A stretch of DNA of 64,000 nucleotides from contig NZ_BAZY01000006.1 of assembly GCF_001310975.1 (NCBI RefSeq), positions 39,444 to 103,443 of the forward strand, read 5' to 3'. This document shows positions 25,498 to 34,622 of the stretch, one piece after another. The position numbers and the translations under genes are program-made. The DNA is from Thermoanaerobacter thermocopriae JCM 7501 (lineage in GTDB: Bacteria > Bacillota > Thermoanaerobacteria > Thermoanaerobacterales > Thermoanaerobacteraceae). The notes beneath the pieces were generated by a model. It made no database searches, was not told where the DNA came from, and worked only from the letters and a program-made list of their open reading frames with translations. Each line of letters begins with the position of its first letter. The first letter of the stretch is position 1.

Positions 25498-25685
25498 TCA
25501 TGTTCATTTATTTTGCAGATATTGTGGTAGTATAAACGAATATTAAAGTCCTGCCATATATTATGGAGAACTAGGTCTTTTTTAGAATATGTGGTAAATG
25601 CAAAGAAATATACTTTACAAAAAAGGATGTTAAAAAATTATTTTTTATTGACAAGGTTATGAAGCAATGTTATACTATATATTGA
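25498..25685 (+). pseudogene. Possible decayed zinc-ribbon reading frame
   Basis: Plus-strand pieces encode FCRYCGSINEY (from 25511) and, in another frame, RICGKCKEIYFTKKDVKK, which together would make a four-cysteine zinc ribbon. They are separated by an in-frame stop and a frame change at the T-run near 25580, and the nrdD promoter lies over the 3' part. It may be a remnant, or chance; confidence is low. Confidence 0.25.
25648..25676 (+). promoter_or_regulatory. Promoter of nrdDG
   Basis: TTGACA (25648-25653), 17-base spacer, TATACT (25671-25676). The transcript would have a leader of about 160 bases containing the cobalamin-riboswitch core. Confidence 0.85.
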
Positions 25686-25735
25686 GGTGAATGCGATTAT
25701 GTATACCATATTTTGTAGCAAAAATTAATACTTTC

Positions 25736-25825
25736 AATTAGAGGTGCCCAATTTTGACTTTAAAATTAGGTTAAAATGGAAGTATGGTGAAAGTCCTGCA
25801 CGGTCCCGCCACTGTGATGATGAAA
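25736..25825 (+). promoter_or_regulatory. Cobalamin riboswitch core (B12 box), 3' part apparently missing
   Basis: The order AGGTGCC, GGTTAAAATGGAA, GGTGAAAGTCC, GCACGGTCCCGCCACTGTGATG matches the 5' core and B12 box of the AdoCbl riboswitch. The usual closing element (CCAGGA...ACCTGCC) is not found before the start codon, which comes only about 20 bases after the box. Either the aptamer is truncated or it uses an unusual closing strand. NrdD is a B12-independent reductase, a logical target for repression by B12. Confidence 0.72.
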
Positions 25826-25844
25826 TGAAATGGAGGTATAAAAT

Positions 25845-27922
25845 ATGGAAATTACTATGAAAGTTATAAAAAGAAATGGGAAAGAGGTTGAATTTGATAA
25901 ATCTAAAATTGTAAATGCTATATATAAAGCTTTTAAAGCAGTGGGGGAAGGGGAATATAAACAAGCAGTAGAAATAGCAGATGAGGTTACTAATTATGTT
26001 GAAAAGAATTTAGAAGGAATAGCTAGTGTGGAACAAATTCAAGATATTGTAGAACAATATTTAATAAAGCGTGGTCATGCTAAAGCGGCAAAAGCCTATA
26101 TTTTGTATAGGAAACAGCATCAAGACATAAGAGAGTTTAAAAAGATGTTTATGGATATTGAAAAAATGGTGGATGAATACATAGGAAAATTGGACTGGAG
26201 AGTAAATGAAAATAGCAATATGAGTTATTCACTTCAAGGTTTAAATAATCATATCTCCAGTACAATAACAGCTCATTATTGGTTAAACAAAATATATCCT
26301 CCAGAAGTTAGAGATGCCCACGTAAACGGAGATTTGCACATTCATGACTTAGGCCTTTTATCTGTGTATTGCTGTGGATGGGATTTAAGAGATTTACTTC
26401 TTTCTGGATTTACAGGAGTAGAAGGAAAAGTTCAAAGCAAACCTCCGAAGCACTTTAGGTCTGCTCTTGGGCAGATTGTCAACTTTTTCTATACACTTCA
26501 AGGGGAAGCAGCAGGAGCTCAGGCTTTTTCCAACTTTGATACTTATTTAGCGCCTTTTATATATTACGATAATCTTTCTTACAAAGAGGTTAAGCAAGCT
26601 TTGCAGGAGTTTATATTTAACATAAATGTTCCTACAAGAGTAGGATTTCAAACTCCTTTTACAAACATAACTATGGACCTTGTGGTACCGGAGATTATGG
26701 CAGATGAACCTGTTATAATTGGCGGTCAATTGATGGATAAAACATATAAAGAATTTCAAAAAGAAATGGATATGCTAAATATAGCGTTTGCAGAAGTTAT
26801 GATGGAAGGAGATGCCAACGGCAGGATATTTACTTTTCCAATACCCACTTATAATATAACAAAAAACTTTGACTGGGATAGTCCTGTCATAGATAAAATA
26901 ATGGAAATGACTGCGAAGTACGGTTTGCCCTATTTTAGCAACTTTGTAAATAGTGATTTAGATCCCAATGATGTGAGATCGATGTGCTGTCGGTTGAGGT
27001 TGGACAACAGAGAATTAAGAAAGCGAGGAGGGAGGCTTTTTGGAGCGAATCCTCTTACAGGTTCAATAGGAGTTGTAACTATAAATATGCCAAGAATTGG
27101 GTATTTATCTAAATCAAAAGAAGAGTTTTTCCAAAGGTTAGAAAGGCTTATGGATATTGCAAAAACAAGCCTTGAAATAAAAAGAGAAGTTTTGGAGAAA
27201 ATGACTGAAATGGGATTGTATCCTTATTCGAAATTTTACTTGAGAGATATAAAAAAGAGATTTGGATTTTACTGGCAAAACCATTTTAACACGATAGGCT
27301 CATTGGGATGAATGAGGCACTATTAAATTTCATGGGAGTAAGCATAGCCAGTGAAGAAGGAAGGAAATTTGCCATTGAAGTATTGGATTTTATGAGGCAT
27401 AAATTAGAACAATATCAATTAGAATCTAATTTCATGTACAATTTAGAAGCTTCCCCTGCAGAAGGAGCTTCCTATAGATTGGCTAAAAAAGATAAAGAAT
27501 TATTCCCTGATATAATAACTGCAGGTAGCGATGTGCCTTACTACACTAATTCTACACAGCTTCCTGTAGACTTTACTGAAGATATATTTGCTGCTCTTGA
27601 CTTACAAGAGGAGTTACAGACAAAATACACAGGAGGTACGGTATTTCACGGATTTATTGGAGAAAGTATAAACGATGTGACAGCCTGCAAAGCTCTAGTC
27701 AAAAAGATAGCTTATAATTATAGAATTCCTTACTATACTATAACTCCAACTTTCTCTATATGTGAAGACCATGGTTATATATCAGGAGAGTATTATGAGT
27801 GCCCTTACTGTGGAAAAGAATGTGAAGTTTACAGTCGAGTTGTAGGGTACTATAGGCCAGTAAAAAATTGGAATGAAGGAAAGAAAAAAGAGTTTAAAGA
27901 CAGAAAGGAATTTGTCATATGA
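25845..27922 (+). CDS. nrdD: Anaerobic ribonucleoside-triphosphate reductase (class III), frame interrupted
   Basis: Makes deoxynucleotides from NTPs with a glycyl radical, under anoxia. An N-terminal ATP-cone (about 1-95) gives allosteric control; the large catalytic domain follows; the C-terminus has CPYCGKEC as part of the zinc site and the glycyl-radical motif RVVGYYRP. The first frame stops at 27311; a base missing in GGG at 27305-27307 joins it to the rest, reading LGMNEALLNFMG through the break, for about 692 residues. ATG 25845 follows GGAGG. It overlaps nrdG by 4 bases. Leader regulation by cobalamin is predicted. Confidence 0.93.
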
Positions 27923-28606
27923 TATACGACTTTATGCCTGTTTCTTTTGTTGATTTCCCAGGAAAAATTGCAGCCACTGTTTTTGTAAGTGGCTGCAATT
28001 TTAAGTGTCCTTACTGCCATAACTCTTATTTAATTCAAATAAGGGAAGGTATGCGGAGTGAAAAGGAGTTTTTTGATTATCTTAAAAAGAGAGCAAATTT
28101 GATAGAAGGAGTGTGTATTACAGGCGGAGAACCTACTCTTTGGAAAGGATTAGAAGATTTTATAAAAGATATAAAGGATTTAAATTTTAGTGTTAAGCTT
28201 GACACTAATGGATCAAGACCACAAGTGTTAGAAAATTTAATAGATGAAGGATTGCTCGATTATATAGCTATGGATATAAAAGCACCAATAGAAAAATATG
28301 GCATATTTTTAAAAAACAAAAAAAGATATAGATAATGTTCAAAAAAGTGTAGAGATAATTAAAAATTCTGATATAGATTACGAATTTAGAACTACTGTAA
28401 ATGACAAACTACTTACTTTAGAAGATTTTGAGGCTTTAGCTGATTGGATTTCTCCTGCGAAAAGGTATGTTTTACAAAGGTACAAGTATGAGGAAGGAGT
28501 ATTGGATAAGAAGAGGAGTGGAATTCAAGATTGTAATATTAGCTTTTTGAAAAAAATAAAAGAAAAACTAAATGGAAATTTTGGTGAGATATTAATAAGA
28601 GAATAA
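27919..28606 (+). CDS. nrdG: Anaerobic ribonucleotide reductase activating protein (radical SAM), frame interrupted
   Basis: Radical SAM activase that generates the glycyl radical on NrdD. The motif CNFKCPYC (Cys30, Cys34, Cys37) binds the [4Fe-4S] cluster and GGEPT (about 72-76) binds SAM. The initial frame ends at 28335; one A too many in the run of seven at 28318-28324 restores KDIDNVQKSVEII and a normal C-terminus ending at 28606, about 228 residues. This longer form matches the NrdG2/PflA-like type. Start overlaps nrdD by 4 bases. Confidence 0.88.
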
Positions 28607-28762
28607 GAGGTAAAAACCGAGGGAGATCGACAGACCGAAGGTGTATGAATAATATCCACAAAATGTTTATACGGACCATTCTTTTATGAAGGATTGATAT
28701 TTTTTTTTAAAAAGTGTAAAATAAAAGTAATCGTCATTTATTAAACAATAGGGTGTGATAAA

Positions 28763-29119
28763 ATGCCAAGACCTCCAAAATGTAGATGGGTTAGAAGTGA
28801 ACCAAACGTGACGCATTTTAAACCTGTTGGCGTCCCTATGTCTATGTTAGATGAAGTTATACTAACAGTAGAGGAATTGGAAGCTATAAGGCTTAAGGAT
28901 TTGGAAGGTTTAGAGCAAGAGGAATGTGCTGATATGATGAAAGTGTCAAGACCCACCTTTTTTAGAATAATAAGTTCTGCTAGACAAAAGGTAGCTGATG
29001 CTTTAGTCAATGGCAAAGCGATAAGGGTGGAAGGTGGCAATTACAGGGTTTATAATGAAGAACAAAGATGCCATAGAGGTATGCGCCATAGGCATAGCTA
29101 TTGGGGTGGAGAAGATTGA
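28763..29119 (+). CDS. DUF134 (UPF0251) helix-turn-helix protein
   Basis: A 118-residue predicted DNA-binding protein. MPRPPKCRWV is the family N-terminus; a helix-turn-helix of sigma-70 region-4 type follows at about residues 38-82 (LTVEELEAIRLKDLEGLEQEE), and the C-terminus is rich in His, Arg and Cys (CHRGMRHRHS), which may sense metal. Such genes often lie near NifX-like and DUF5320 genes in anaerobes, so it is a candidate regulator of the locus at 12.2-16.0 kb, though it is 13 kb away and no CATATG palindrome precedes it. Confidence 0.85.
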   Translation: MPRPPKCRWVRSEPNVTHFKPVGVPMSMLDEVILTVEELEAIRLKDLEGLEQEECADMMKVSRPTFFRIISSARQKVADALVNGKAIRVEGGNYRVYNEEQRCHRGMRHRHSYWGGED

Positions 29120-29197
29120 TTCATATATTTTTACAAGACCTTTCATATATATAGTATAATTAATGCTGTGAATTAGAATTACTATATATATGAAAGG

Positions 29198-29841
29198 ATG
29201 GAGGAGATGGACCTTATAAAAGATTTCATTGATATTATATTGCATCTTGATAGGTATTTGGGTAACATTATACAAATGTATGGTGCCTGGACTTACAGCA
29301 TTTTGTTTTTTATAATTTTTTTTGAAACTGGCTTTGTAATAACTCCTTTTTTACCAGGAGATTCTCTTCTTTTTGCTGCAGGGACGTTTGCGGCAATTGG
29401 CAGCTTAAATGTATTTTATGTGATTATGCTTTTAGCATCTGCTGCAATATTGGGAGATACGGCAAACTATCACATAGGAAAATTTGTCGGGGAAAAGATT
29501 TATGAAAGAGAAAATTTAAAATTAATTAAAAAAGAGCATTTGATAGAAGCTCGTAGTTTTTATGAAAAGTATGGTTCTTTTACTATTGTTATAGGAAGGT
29601 TTATACCAATTATTAGAACTTTTGTACCTTTGTAGCAGGGATTGGGGAAATGAGGTATTTTAAGTTTTTGTTTTACAATGCATTAGGTGGAGCACTGTGG
29701 GTTCTACTTTTTACTTTAGGAGGTTATTATTTTGGAAATTTGCAGATAGTAAAAGACCATTTTGGATTTGTAACAATTGCGATAATTGTTATATCTCTAA
29801 TGCCCCCAATTGTAAGCTTTTTAAATAGAAAAAAACGTTGA
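29198..29841 (+). CDS. DedA-family membrane protein, frame interrupted
   Basis: Integral membrane protein of the DedA/SNARE-associated (VTT) family, several members of which act in lipid (undecaprenyl phosphate or phospholipid) translocation. Family marks are FFETGFVITPFLPGDSLLF (about 33-51) and GRFIPIIRTF. The first frame stops at 29635 right after that motif; one T missing from the run at 29629-29631 restores the family-typical FVPFVAGIGEM and a full protein of about 214 residues. Start ATG 29198; the ribosome site is not clear-cut and ATG 29207 is possible. Confidence 0.88.
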
Positions 29842-29911
29842 GTCAAGAACTTTTACAAATTATGTACTGCCATATATAATACTTTAAATTTATGAAAGGA
29901 GTATAGGAGTT

Positions 29912-30136
29912 ATGGGCTGGTTTGGACCTAAAGGTGAAACTATTATATTAAATGTTAAGGGGATGACATGTAACCATTGCAAAATGTCTGTCGAAAGTGC
30001 ACTAAAAAAGTTAAATGGTGTATCAAAAGCTGTTGTTGACCTTGACAAAGGAAATGTTACGGTAACTTATGATCCTTCCAAAGTTTCTATAGATGATATG
30101 AAAAAAGCAATTATTGATACAGGATATGAAGTGTAA
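29912..30136 (+). CDS. Heavy-metal-associated (HMA) protein, CopZ-like copper chaperone
   Basis: A 74-residue ferredoxin-like HMA domain with GMTCNHC (about residues 17-23), whose two Cys bind Cu(I), and the family-typical C-terminal GYEV. A nine-residue N-terminal extension (MGWFGPKGE) is unusual compared with CopZ. ATG 29912 has AAGGAG about 14 bases upstream. The remnant of a copper ATPase lies 2.3 kb downstream, so this may be the survivor of a former copper-handling set. Confidence 0.85.
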   Translation: MGWFGPKGETIILNVKGMTCNHCKMSVESALKKLNGVSKAVVDLDKGNVTVTYDPSKVSIDDMKKAIIDTGYEV

Positions 30137-30221
30137 TATAGCTATTAAAAATTTAAAGTGAACAAAAGCGTTGAAGGATTTAAAAATGAATCAGCTTTCG
30201 ACAAACTTTTTACTTATAAAT

Positions 30222-30338
30222 AAAGTCTCCTCCTTTTATGCTCGAGTGCAGGCTCGACGGTAAGCTGCTTTCCCTAAAATTTCGCAAACTAGTTTCAAAA
30301 ATTCCGCGATGCACTCTACGCATAAAAGCGGAGACTTT
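30222..30338. repeat. Large imperfect inverted repeat, candidate structured RNA or miniature mobile element
   Basis: The 29-base arms 30222-30250 and 30310-30338 pair with few mismatches (cores CCTTTTATGC/GCATAAAAG and GAGTGCA/TGCACTC; outer AAGTCTCC/GGAGACTTT). The 59-base centre holds further short palindromes such as AAACTAGTTT. It is far more GC-rich than its surroundings. No coding frame explains it. One candidate is a dispersed palindromic element; another is a structured RNA end. Confidence 0.6.
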
Positions 30339-30395
30339 TCTTATGCCTAAAGTCTGAAACGTTGAATACTTATCAATGGTTTTCTTTAGTTGTTT

Positions 30396-30548
30396 TTATT
30401 TTGGTTTAAATGTTGTGCATTCTGTTTCTGCGCTAGTTTTTGCAGGCGTTACTTTTGAACTTACTTCAATTGATGGAGCGTGGCATCTCATATCTTTCCA
30501 GTAGCTGCAAGTATTTACTGAACATTTAACTACATTTTCTGCTGTCAT
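30396..30548 (-). CDS. DUF1540 small cysteine-rich protein
   Basis: A 50-residue protein with the DUF1540 spacing: KCSVNTCSYWKDMRCHAPSI, plus a fourth Cys near the end (ECTTF), which probably bind a metal ion. ATG at 30548 follows AGGTGTG, and a minus-strand TATAAT lies about 60 bases upstream (near 30605). Family members are small zinc-type proteins of unknown function, frequent in spore-formers. Function unknown. Confidence 0.8.
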   Translation of the reverse strand: MTAENVVKCSVNTCSYWKDMRCHAPSIEVSSKVTPAKTSAETECTTFKPK

Positions 30549-30813
30549 ATAACACACCTCACTTATTTATTATCAACAAATAGTATTTCCATATATTAAT
30601 TTATTATACTTTTTGCGAACAAAATAACAAAGGCTAAGACATAATAGCGAAATACCTTATAAATACATATTTGTCACCCATCTTTCTCTAGAAATCTACA
30701 TGGCTTAAGGAATGTTATCAAAATATTGCACTTATCTCTTCTACCTTGAATTCCTGTGTTAAATTTTATACTTACAGACAATGTTAAATAAACTAAATTT
30801 TGAAACGTATCTA
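30549..30813. other. Intergenic stretch without a recognised gene
   Basis: Holds the minus-strand promoter of the DUF1540 gene (TATAAT near 30605) at its left end. In the rest I see no convincing gene; a short minus-strand open stretch around 30665-30740 has protein-like composition but no start or recognised family. Confidence 0.4.
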
Positions 30814-30884
30814 TTGACATTGATATAAGATTGTGATACTTTAAGAAAAGAAATCATATAATTCCTATCTAAATAATCGGAATT
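30814..30884 (+). promoter_or_regulatory. Promoter and Rrf2-type operator of the cysK remnant
   Basis: TTGACA (30814-30819), 17 bases, TACTTT (30837-30842). About 20 bases downstream, AATTCC and GGAATT (30860-30865, 30879-30884) form an inverted repeat resembling operators of Rrf2-family cysteine regulators (CymR/IscR). An AGGAGG and ATG follow. Control elements are intact although the gene is decayed. Confidence 0.6.
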
Positions 30885-30902
30885 AAAAGGAGGCAAAAAC
30901 TT

Positions 30903-31129
30903 ATGTCTTCAAGTTAAATAGAATTGTTCCTGAAAATGCAGCGGAGGTACGATGGTCAGTACTGTAAAAGGGTATAAGTTGATTCTTGTAATGCCTGATA
31001 CGATGAGCATAGAACGGAGAAATTTTTGCCGCAATTGAAGTTGCAAATCGTTTTAGGAAAGGAAAACGGGTTGTAACTGAGTTGCCTGATACAGGTAAAA
31101 GCTATTTAAGTATGCAGAAATTTTTTTGA
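30903..31129 (+). pseudogene. cysK: Cysteine synthase remnant with large internal deletions
   Basis: Four recognisable pieces of CysK occur in the right order: LNRIVPENAAEV (near the N-terminus), GYKLILVMPDTMSIERR (about residue 90 of the normal protein), AAIEVANR, and KRVVTELPDTGKSYLS (C-terminus). The PLP-lysine region and roughly 200 further residues are missing, and the pieces are in different frames, with a stop soon after the ATG at 30903. The total is 75 codons against about 300 normally. It cannot encode an active enzyme. Confidence 0.82.
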
Positions 31130-31267
31130 ATATTGAACTTTATCGTCAATAAATATAGAATTATGAACAGATACTAATAATTAAGAAACGGTAAATTGTA
31201 CGGAAAAAATGCAATTACTTCGTGGTTTAGATATCTGAATCTACAAGATAGGAGGTTAAAAAGTTTT

Positions 31268-32382
31268 ATGAAAAAAATAACAGAGTAGTAGTGGGAATGA
31301 GTGGAGGTGTTGATAGCTCTGTTTCGGCTTATCTTTTAAAAGAACAGGGATATGAGGTTATAGGTGTTACGATGCAAATATGGCAGGACAAAGATGAGGA
31401 AGCAGTAAGAGTTGAAGGCGGCTGTTGTTCATTGGCTGCTGTTAATGACGCCAGAAGAGTAGCGAATAAGATTGGCATTAAATATTATGTAATGAATTTT
31501 AAAGATGTTTTTAAAGAAAAAGTAATAGATTATTTTGTAGATGAGTATCTAAGAGGGAGGACTCCCAATCCCTGTATTGCTTGCAATAAATATATAAAAT
31601 TTGAAGAACTTTTAAAAAGAGCTTTAATGATAGAGGCATATTACGTAGCAACGGGCCATTATGCGATTAAAGAGTATGATGAAGAAAGAAGAAGGTATTT
31701 ATTAAAGAAATCTGTAGATACTTCCAAAGACCAGACGTATGTACTATATAATCTTACTCAGACTCAGCTTGAGCATATTTTGTTTCCACTGGGTAAATAT
31801 AAAAAAGATGAAGTCAGAAAATTGGCTAAGGACTTAGGTCTGCCGGTTGCATCAAAACCAGATAGTCAGGAAATTTGTTTTGTAACTGATAATGATTATG
31901 GAAAATTTATTAGAGAAAATGCCAAAGAAGAGATAAAACCAGGAGAATTCCGCGATACGAGAGGTAGATTTTTAGGTTATCATAAGGGAATTATACATTA
32001 TACAATAGGACAAAGGAAAGGCCTGGGAATTTCAGTAGGTAAACCTCTTTATGTTGTTGATATCGATGCAGAAAATAATGTGGTAGTATTAGGATACGGT
32101 GACGAAGTATATGGAGATGAACTCATTTCTTACAATAATAATTTTATTTCAATTGACAAACTTGAAGGAGAGATGAGAGTAAAAGCAAAGATACGGTACA
32201 CTGCAAAAGAGCAAGATGCAGTTATACGACCACTTGAAGATGGGAGGGTTTTTGTGAAATTTGACTCTCCACAGAGGGCTATTACACCGGGGCAGTCAGT
32301 AGTTTTTTATGATGGAGATATTGTTGTGGGAGGCGGAATAATAGAAAGGAAAGTTAAAATAAAATTTCGGAATTCCCTTTGA
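31268..32382 (+). CDS. mnmA: tRNA 2-thiouridylase MnmA, frame interrupted at the start
   Basis: Inserts sulfur at U34 of tRNA-Lys/Glu/Gln. The PP-loop GMSGGVDSS (about 10-18) binds ATP; catalytic Cys in NPCIACN (about 99) and in SQEICFV (about 204) are present, as is the C-terminal beta-barrel. From the best-placed start, ATG 31268 after AGGAGG, the frame breaks after a run of seven A (31271-31277); one more A gives [14 protein letters not shown] and a protein of about 371 residues. Otherwise intact. It lies between two decayed genes. No cysteine desulfurase gene is adjacent. Confidence 0.92.
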
Positions 32383-32431
32383 TGTGCAGAATACCCTATA
32401 AGAATACTGAGAGATAAAAAGGGGCAGAAGT

Positions 32432-33284
32432 ATGGCCAAAAAAGCTAATTTAAAAATAACAGGGATGTCTTGTGCAACAAAAATAGAAAAGGGGCTTAAA
32501 AGCTTTGATAGGAGCAGAAAATGGTATACTCATAAATGGAGGAGAACATCTGCAGAGGGCAAACGGTATATGCATTACGATAAATGAAAAAGAGTTTTAT
32601 ATTGGCAATAGAAGGCTCATGGATAGACAAAATATTGGTATAACGTCAATTGAAGATAAGGTCACAGAACTAGAATTACAGGGTAAAACAGCAATGATAT
32701 TGGCATCTCGCGACAGAGTTTATGGCATTATAGCTGTTGCAGATACTGTAAAGAATGACTCGGCAAAAGCAATTCAGAAGTTACAAGCTATGGGTATCGA
32801 AGTATACATGATTACCGGAGATAATAAAAGAACTGCTGAGGCGATAGCAAAACAAGTTGGCATAAAAAATGTGCTAGCGGAAGTATTGCCAGAAAATAAA
32901 GCTGAAGAGGTTGCGAAGCTTCAGAAAATGGGAAAAGTAGTTGCAATGGTAGGAGACGGCATTAATGATGCTCCAGCTTTGGCTACCGCGGATGTCGGCA
33001 TAGCGATAGGTACAGGTACAGATGTAGCAATAGAAACCTCAGATATAACACTCATAAGTGGTAATCTTATGGGAATTGTGACTGCTATAAAATTAAGTAA
33101 AGCCACCATGAAAAATATATATCAAAACTTATTCTGGGCTTTTATATACAACACAATTGGTATACCATTTGCTGCAATGGGATTTTTAACTCCAGCTATA
33201 GCGGGAAGGGCGATGGCTTTTAGCTCAGTGTCAGTTGTTTTAAATGCTCTGAGATTAAGAAGGTTTAGAGGGGATAATAGTTAG
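32432..33284 (+). pseudogene. copA: Copper-type P1B ATPase remnant, internally deleted
   Basis: Begins like CopA with [20 protein letters not shown], but the metal site has lost one Cys (normal GMSCxxC). It then jumps, with a frame change, to [15 protein letters not shown], which normally follows transmembrane helix 6 and precedes the phosphorylation site. Another jump leads to the nucleotide-binding segment YIGNRRLM. The DKTGT aspartate, the A-domain and the CPC membrane segment are missing. From [12 protein letters not shown] on, the C-terminus ([20 protein letters not shown] and two last helices) is intact. About 280 codons remain of roughly 800. No transport is possible. Confidence 0.85.
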
Positions 33285-33318
33285 AATGAGTTTGGATTTG
33301 TCCAAACTCATTCTTGTA
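33284..33318 (+). terminator. Terminator after the copA remnant
   Basis: Thirteen-bp perfect stem (33284-33296 with 33301-33313), four-base loop, then TTGTAT. The T-run is weak. Confidence 0.7.
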
Positions 33319-33408
33319 TAGGTGTTTCAGTGGCAGTATGGAATGTTCTGTTTTTTTGTTTTGTGGTATAATTTAGTCAACACAGAGATTTTCATTGGAG
33401 GGATTTTT

Positions 33409-34155
33409 ATGAATTTTGATAGTTTTTTGTATAATACCAGGCCTTTTCTAAATTACCTTTTTGATTTTTACAGCAATCTCGATAATAAAAGTCTCAGCAG
33501 TATTATTTATAATGCTGGGGGCCCTCAAAATGTTTCAATTTTGATTGTGGATATGGTAAATGGCTTTTGTAAAAGTGGTCCATTATCTAGCTCTAGAATA
33601 GCGGGCATAATAGAACCTATAAAAAATTTAATCAAGGCTTCGCATAAAAAGGGTATAAAAAATGTCTTTTTTATAAATGATTCTCATACTGTAGGAGCAA
33701 CAGAATTTAGTGAATTTCCACAGCATTGTGTAAGAGGAAGTTTTGAAAGTGAAATTGTGGATGAATTGAAGGAAACAATTGAAGGGGAGCCGGTAGTTTT
33801 TGAAAAGAATTCTTTAAATGCGTTTTTTGGTGGGGAATTAGAAGGTGGAAATGAATTTTTGAAAAAGACCTTGGATATGATAAAGGAAGGAAAATCTACT
33901 TTTATTGTGGTGGGAGATTGTACTGATTTATGCGTTTACCAGACGGCTATGTCTATAAAAATGATTGCAAATGCCAATGATCTTAAAGTTAATGTAATTG
34001 TGCCAGAAAATTGTGTTGAAACTTATGACATTTCTGTAAAAACTGCCCAGTACCTTAAGATAATGCCTCATGATGGTGATTTGATACATACTATGTTTTT
34101 GTATCACATGAAATTAAACGGTATAGAAGTTGTAAAAGAGTTAATAGAAGAGTAA
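33409..34155 (+). CDS. Isochorismatase/nicotinamidase-family cysteine hydrolase
   Basis: Cysteine hydrolase fold of 248 residues: LIVDMVNGFC (catalytic Asp) near residue 47, a cis-peptide region, and GDCTDLCVYQTAM with the nucleophile Cys near residue 174. The metal-site pattern INDSH near residue 90 fits nicotinamidase-type members. Start ATG 33409 follows GGAGGG at 6 bases; longer starts upstream overlap the promoter TATAAT at 33366 and are rejected. Substrate not certain; an NAD-salvage role is possible. Confidence 0.83.
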   Translation: MNFDSFLYNTRPFLNYLFDFYSNLDNKSLSSIIYNAGGPQNVSILIVDMVNGFCKSGPLSSSRIAGIIEPIKNLIKASHKKGIKNVFFINDSHTVGATEFSEFPQHCVRGSFESEIVDELKETIEGEPVVFEKNSLNAFFGGELEGGNEFLKKTLDMIKEGKSTFIVVGDCTDLCVYQTAMSIKMIANANDLKVNVIVPENCVETYDISVKTAQYLKIMPHDGDLIHTMFLYHMKLNGIEVVKELIEE

Positions 34156-34166
34156 GTAATTTTTGT

Positions 34167-34622
34167 CTATTCTTCTAAGGGGATTTTTTCGTCAATATCC
34201 AAATAAATCTCAAGTATACTATTTATCACAACAAATTTAACCTTTAAAATTATTTTTTCATTTTCAATTGTTAGGATTCTGTCGTCAAAAATGTTTTTTA
34301 TTAATGTGGGGTCTATTTTTTCTATTTCTTTTCCGTATAAACCCTTTAATTTTCCTTTTACATATTTTTCTATCTCCATAGTCAATTTATTGTCAGCATT
34401 GTTTATGTTGACAATTATATCTGTGACCACTCTTTGGGGCTTGTTTTTCAATGTTTCATTAAGTTTTGATACTTTTTCATTTAATTCAATAGACTTCATC
34501 TTATAAGCTTCTTTTTCAAAAATTAGTTTTTCAATTTTGATGCCATTTACTGCATTTATGATAGAACCCCCAATAATAAAGCCGAGAATAAAAAAGCAAA
34601 AGTGAAGGTAATACTTTTTCAT
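34167..34622 (-). CDS. Hypothetical membrane-anchored protein in YtrI position
   Basis: A 151-residue protein with one N-terminal membrane helix (about 5-25), a coiled-coil stretch (about 30-62) and a soluble C-terminal domain. It overlaps the ytrH stop by 4 bases. In spore-formers ytrH is followed by ytrI, a membrane protein needed for cortex formation; this gene holds that position, but I cannot confirm homology by eye. The C-terminal region contains EIYLDIDEKI. Confidence 0.6.
   Translation of the reverse strand: MKKYYLHFCFFILGFIIGGSIINAVNGIKIEKLIFEKEAYKMKSIELNEKVSKLNETLKNKPQRVVTDIIVNINNADNKLTMEIEKYVKGKLKGLYGKEIEKIDPTLIKNIFDDRILTIENEKIILKVKFVVINSILEIYLDIDEKIPLEE

Noticed and set aside
25545..25562. 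AGTCCTGCC motif upstream of the nrdD promoter, resembling the closing part of a cobalamin riboswitch
   Set aside because: It lies upstream of the promoter, so it cannot be in the same transcript as the B12 box at 25736-25825.
30662..30760. Minus-strand stretch with protein-like peptide containing RRDKCNILITFLKPCRFLEK
   Set aside because: No start codon, ribosome site or recognised family; could be a remnant but the support is too thin to list as a gene.
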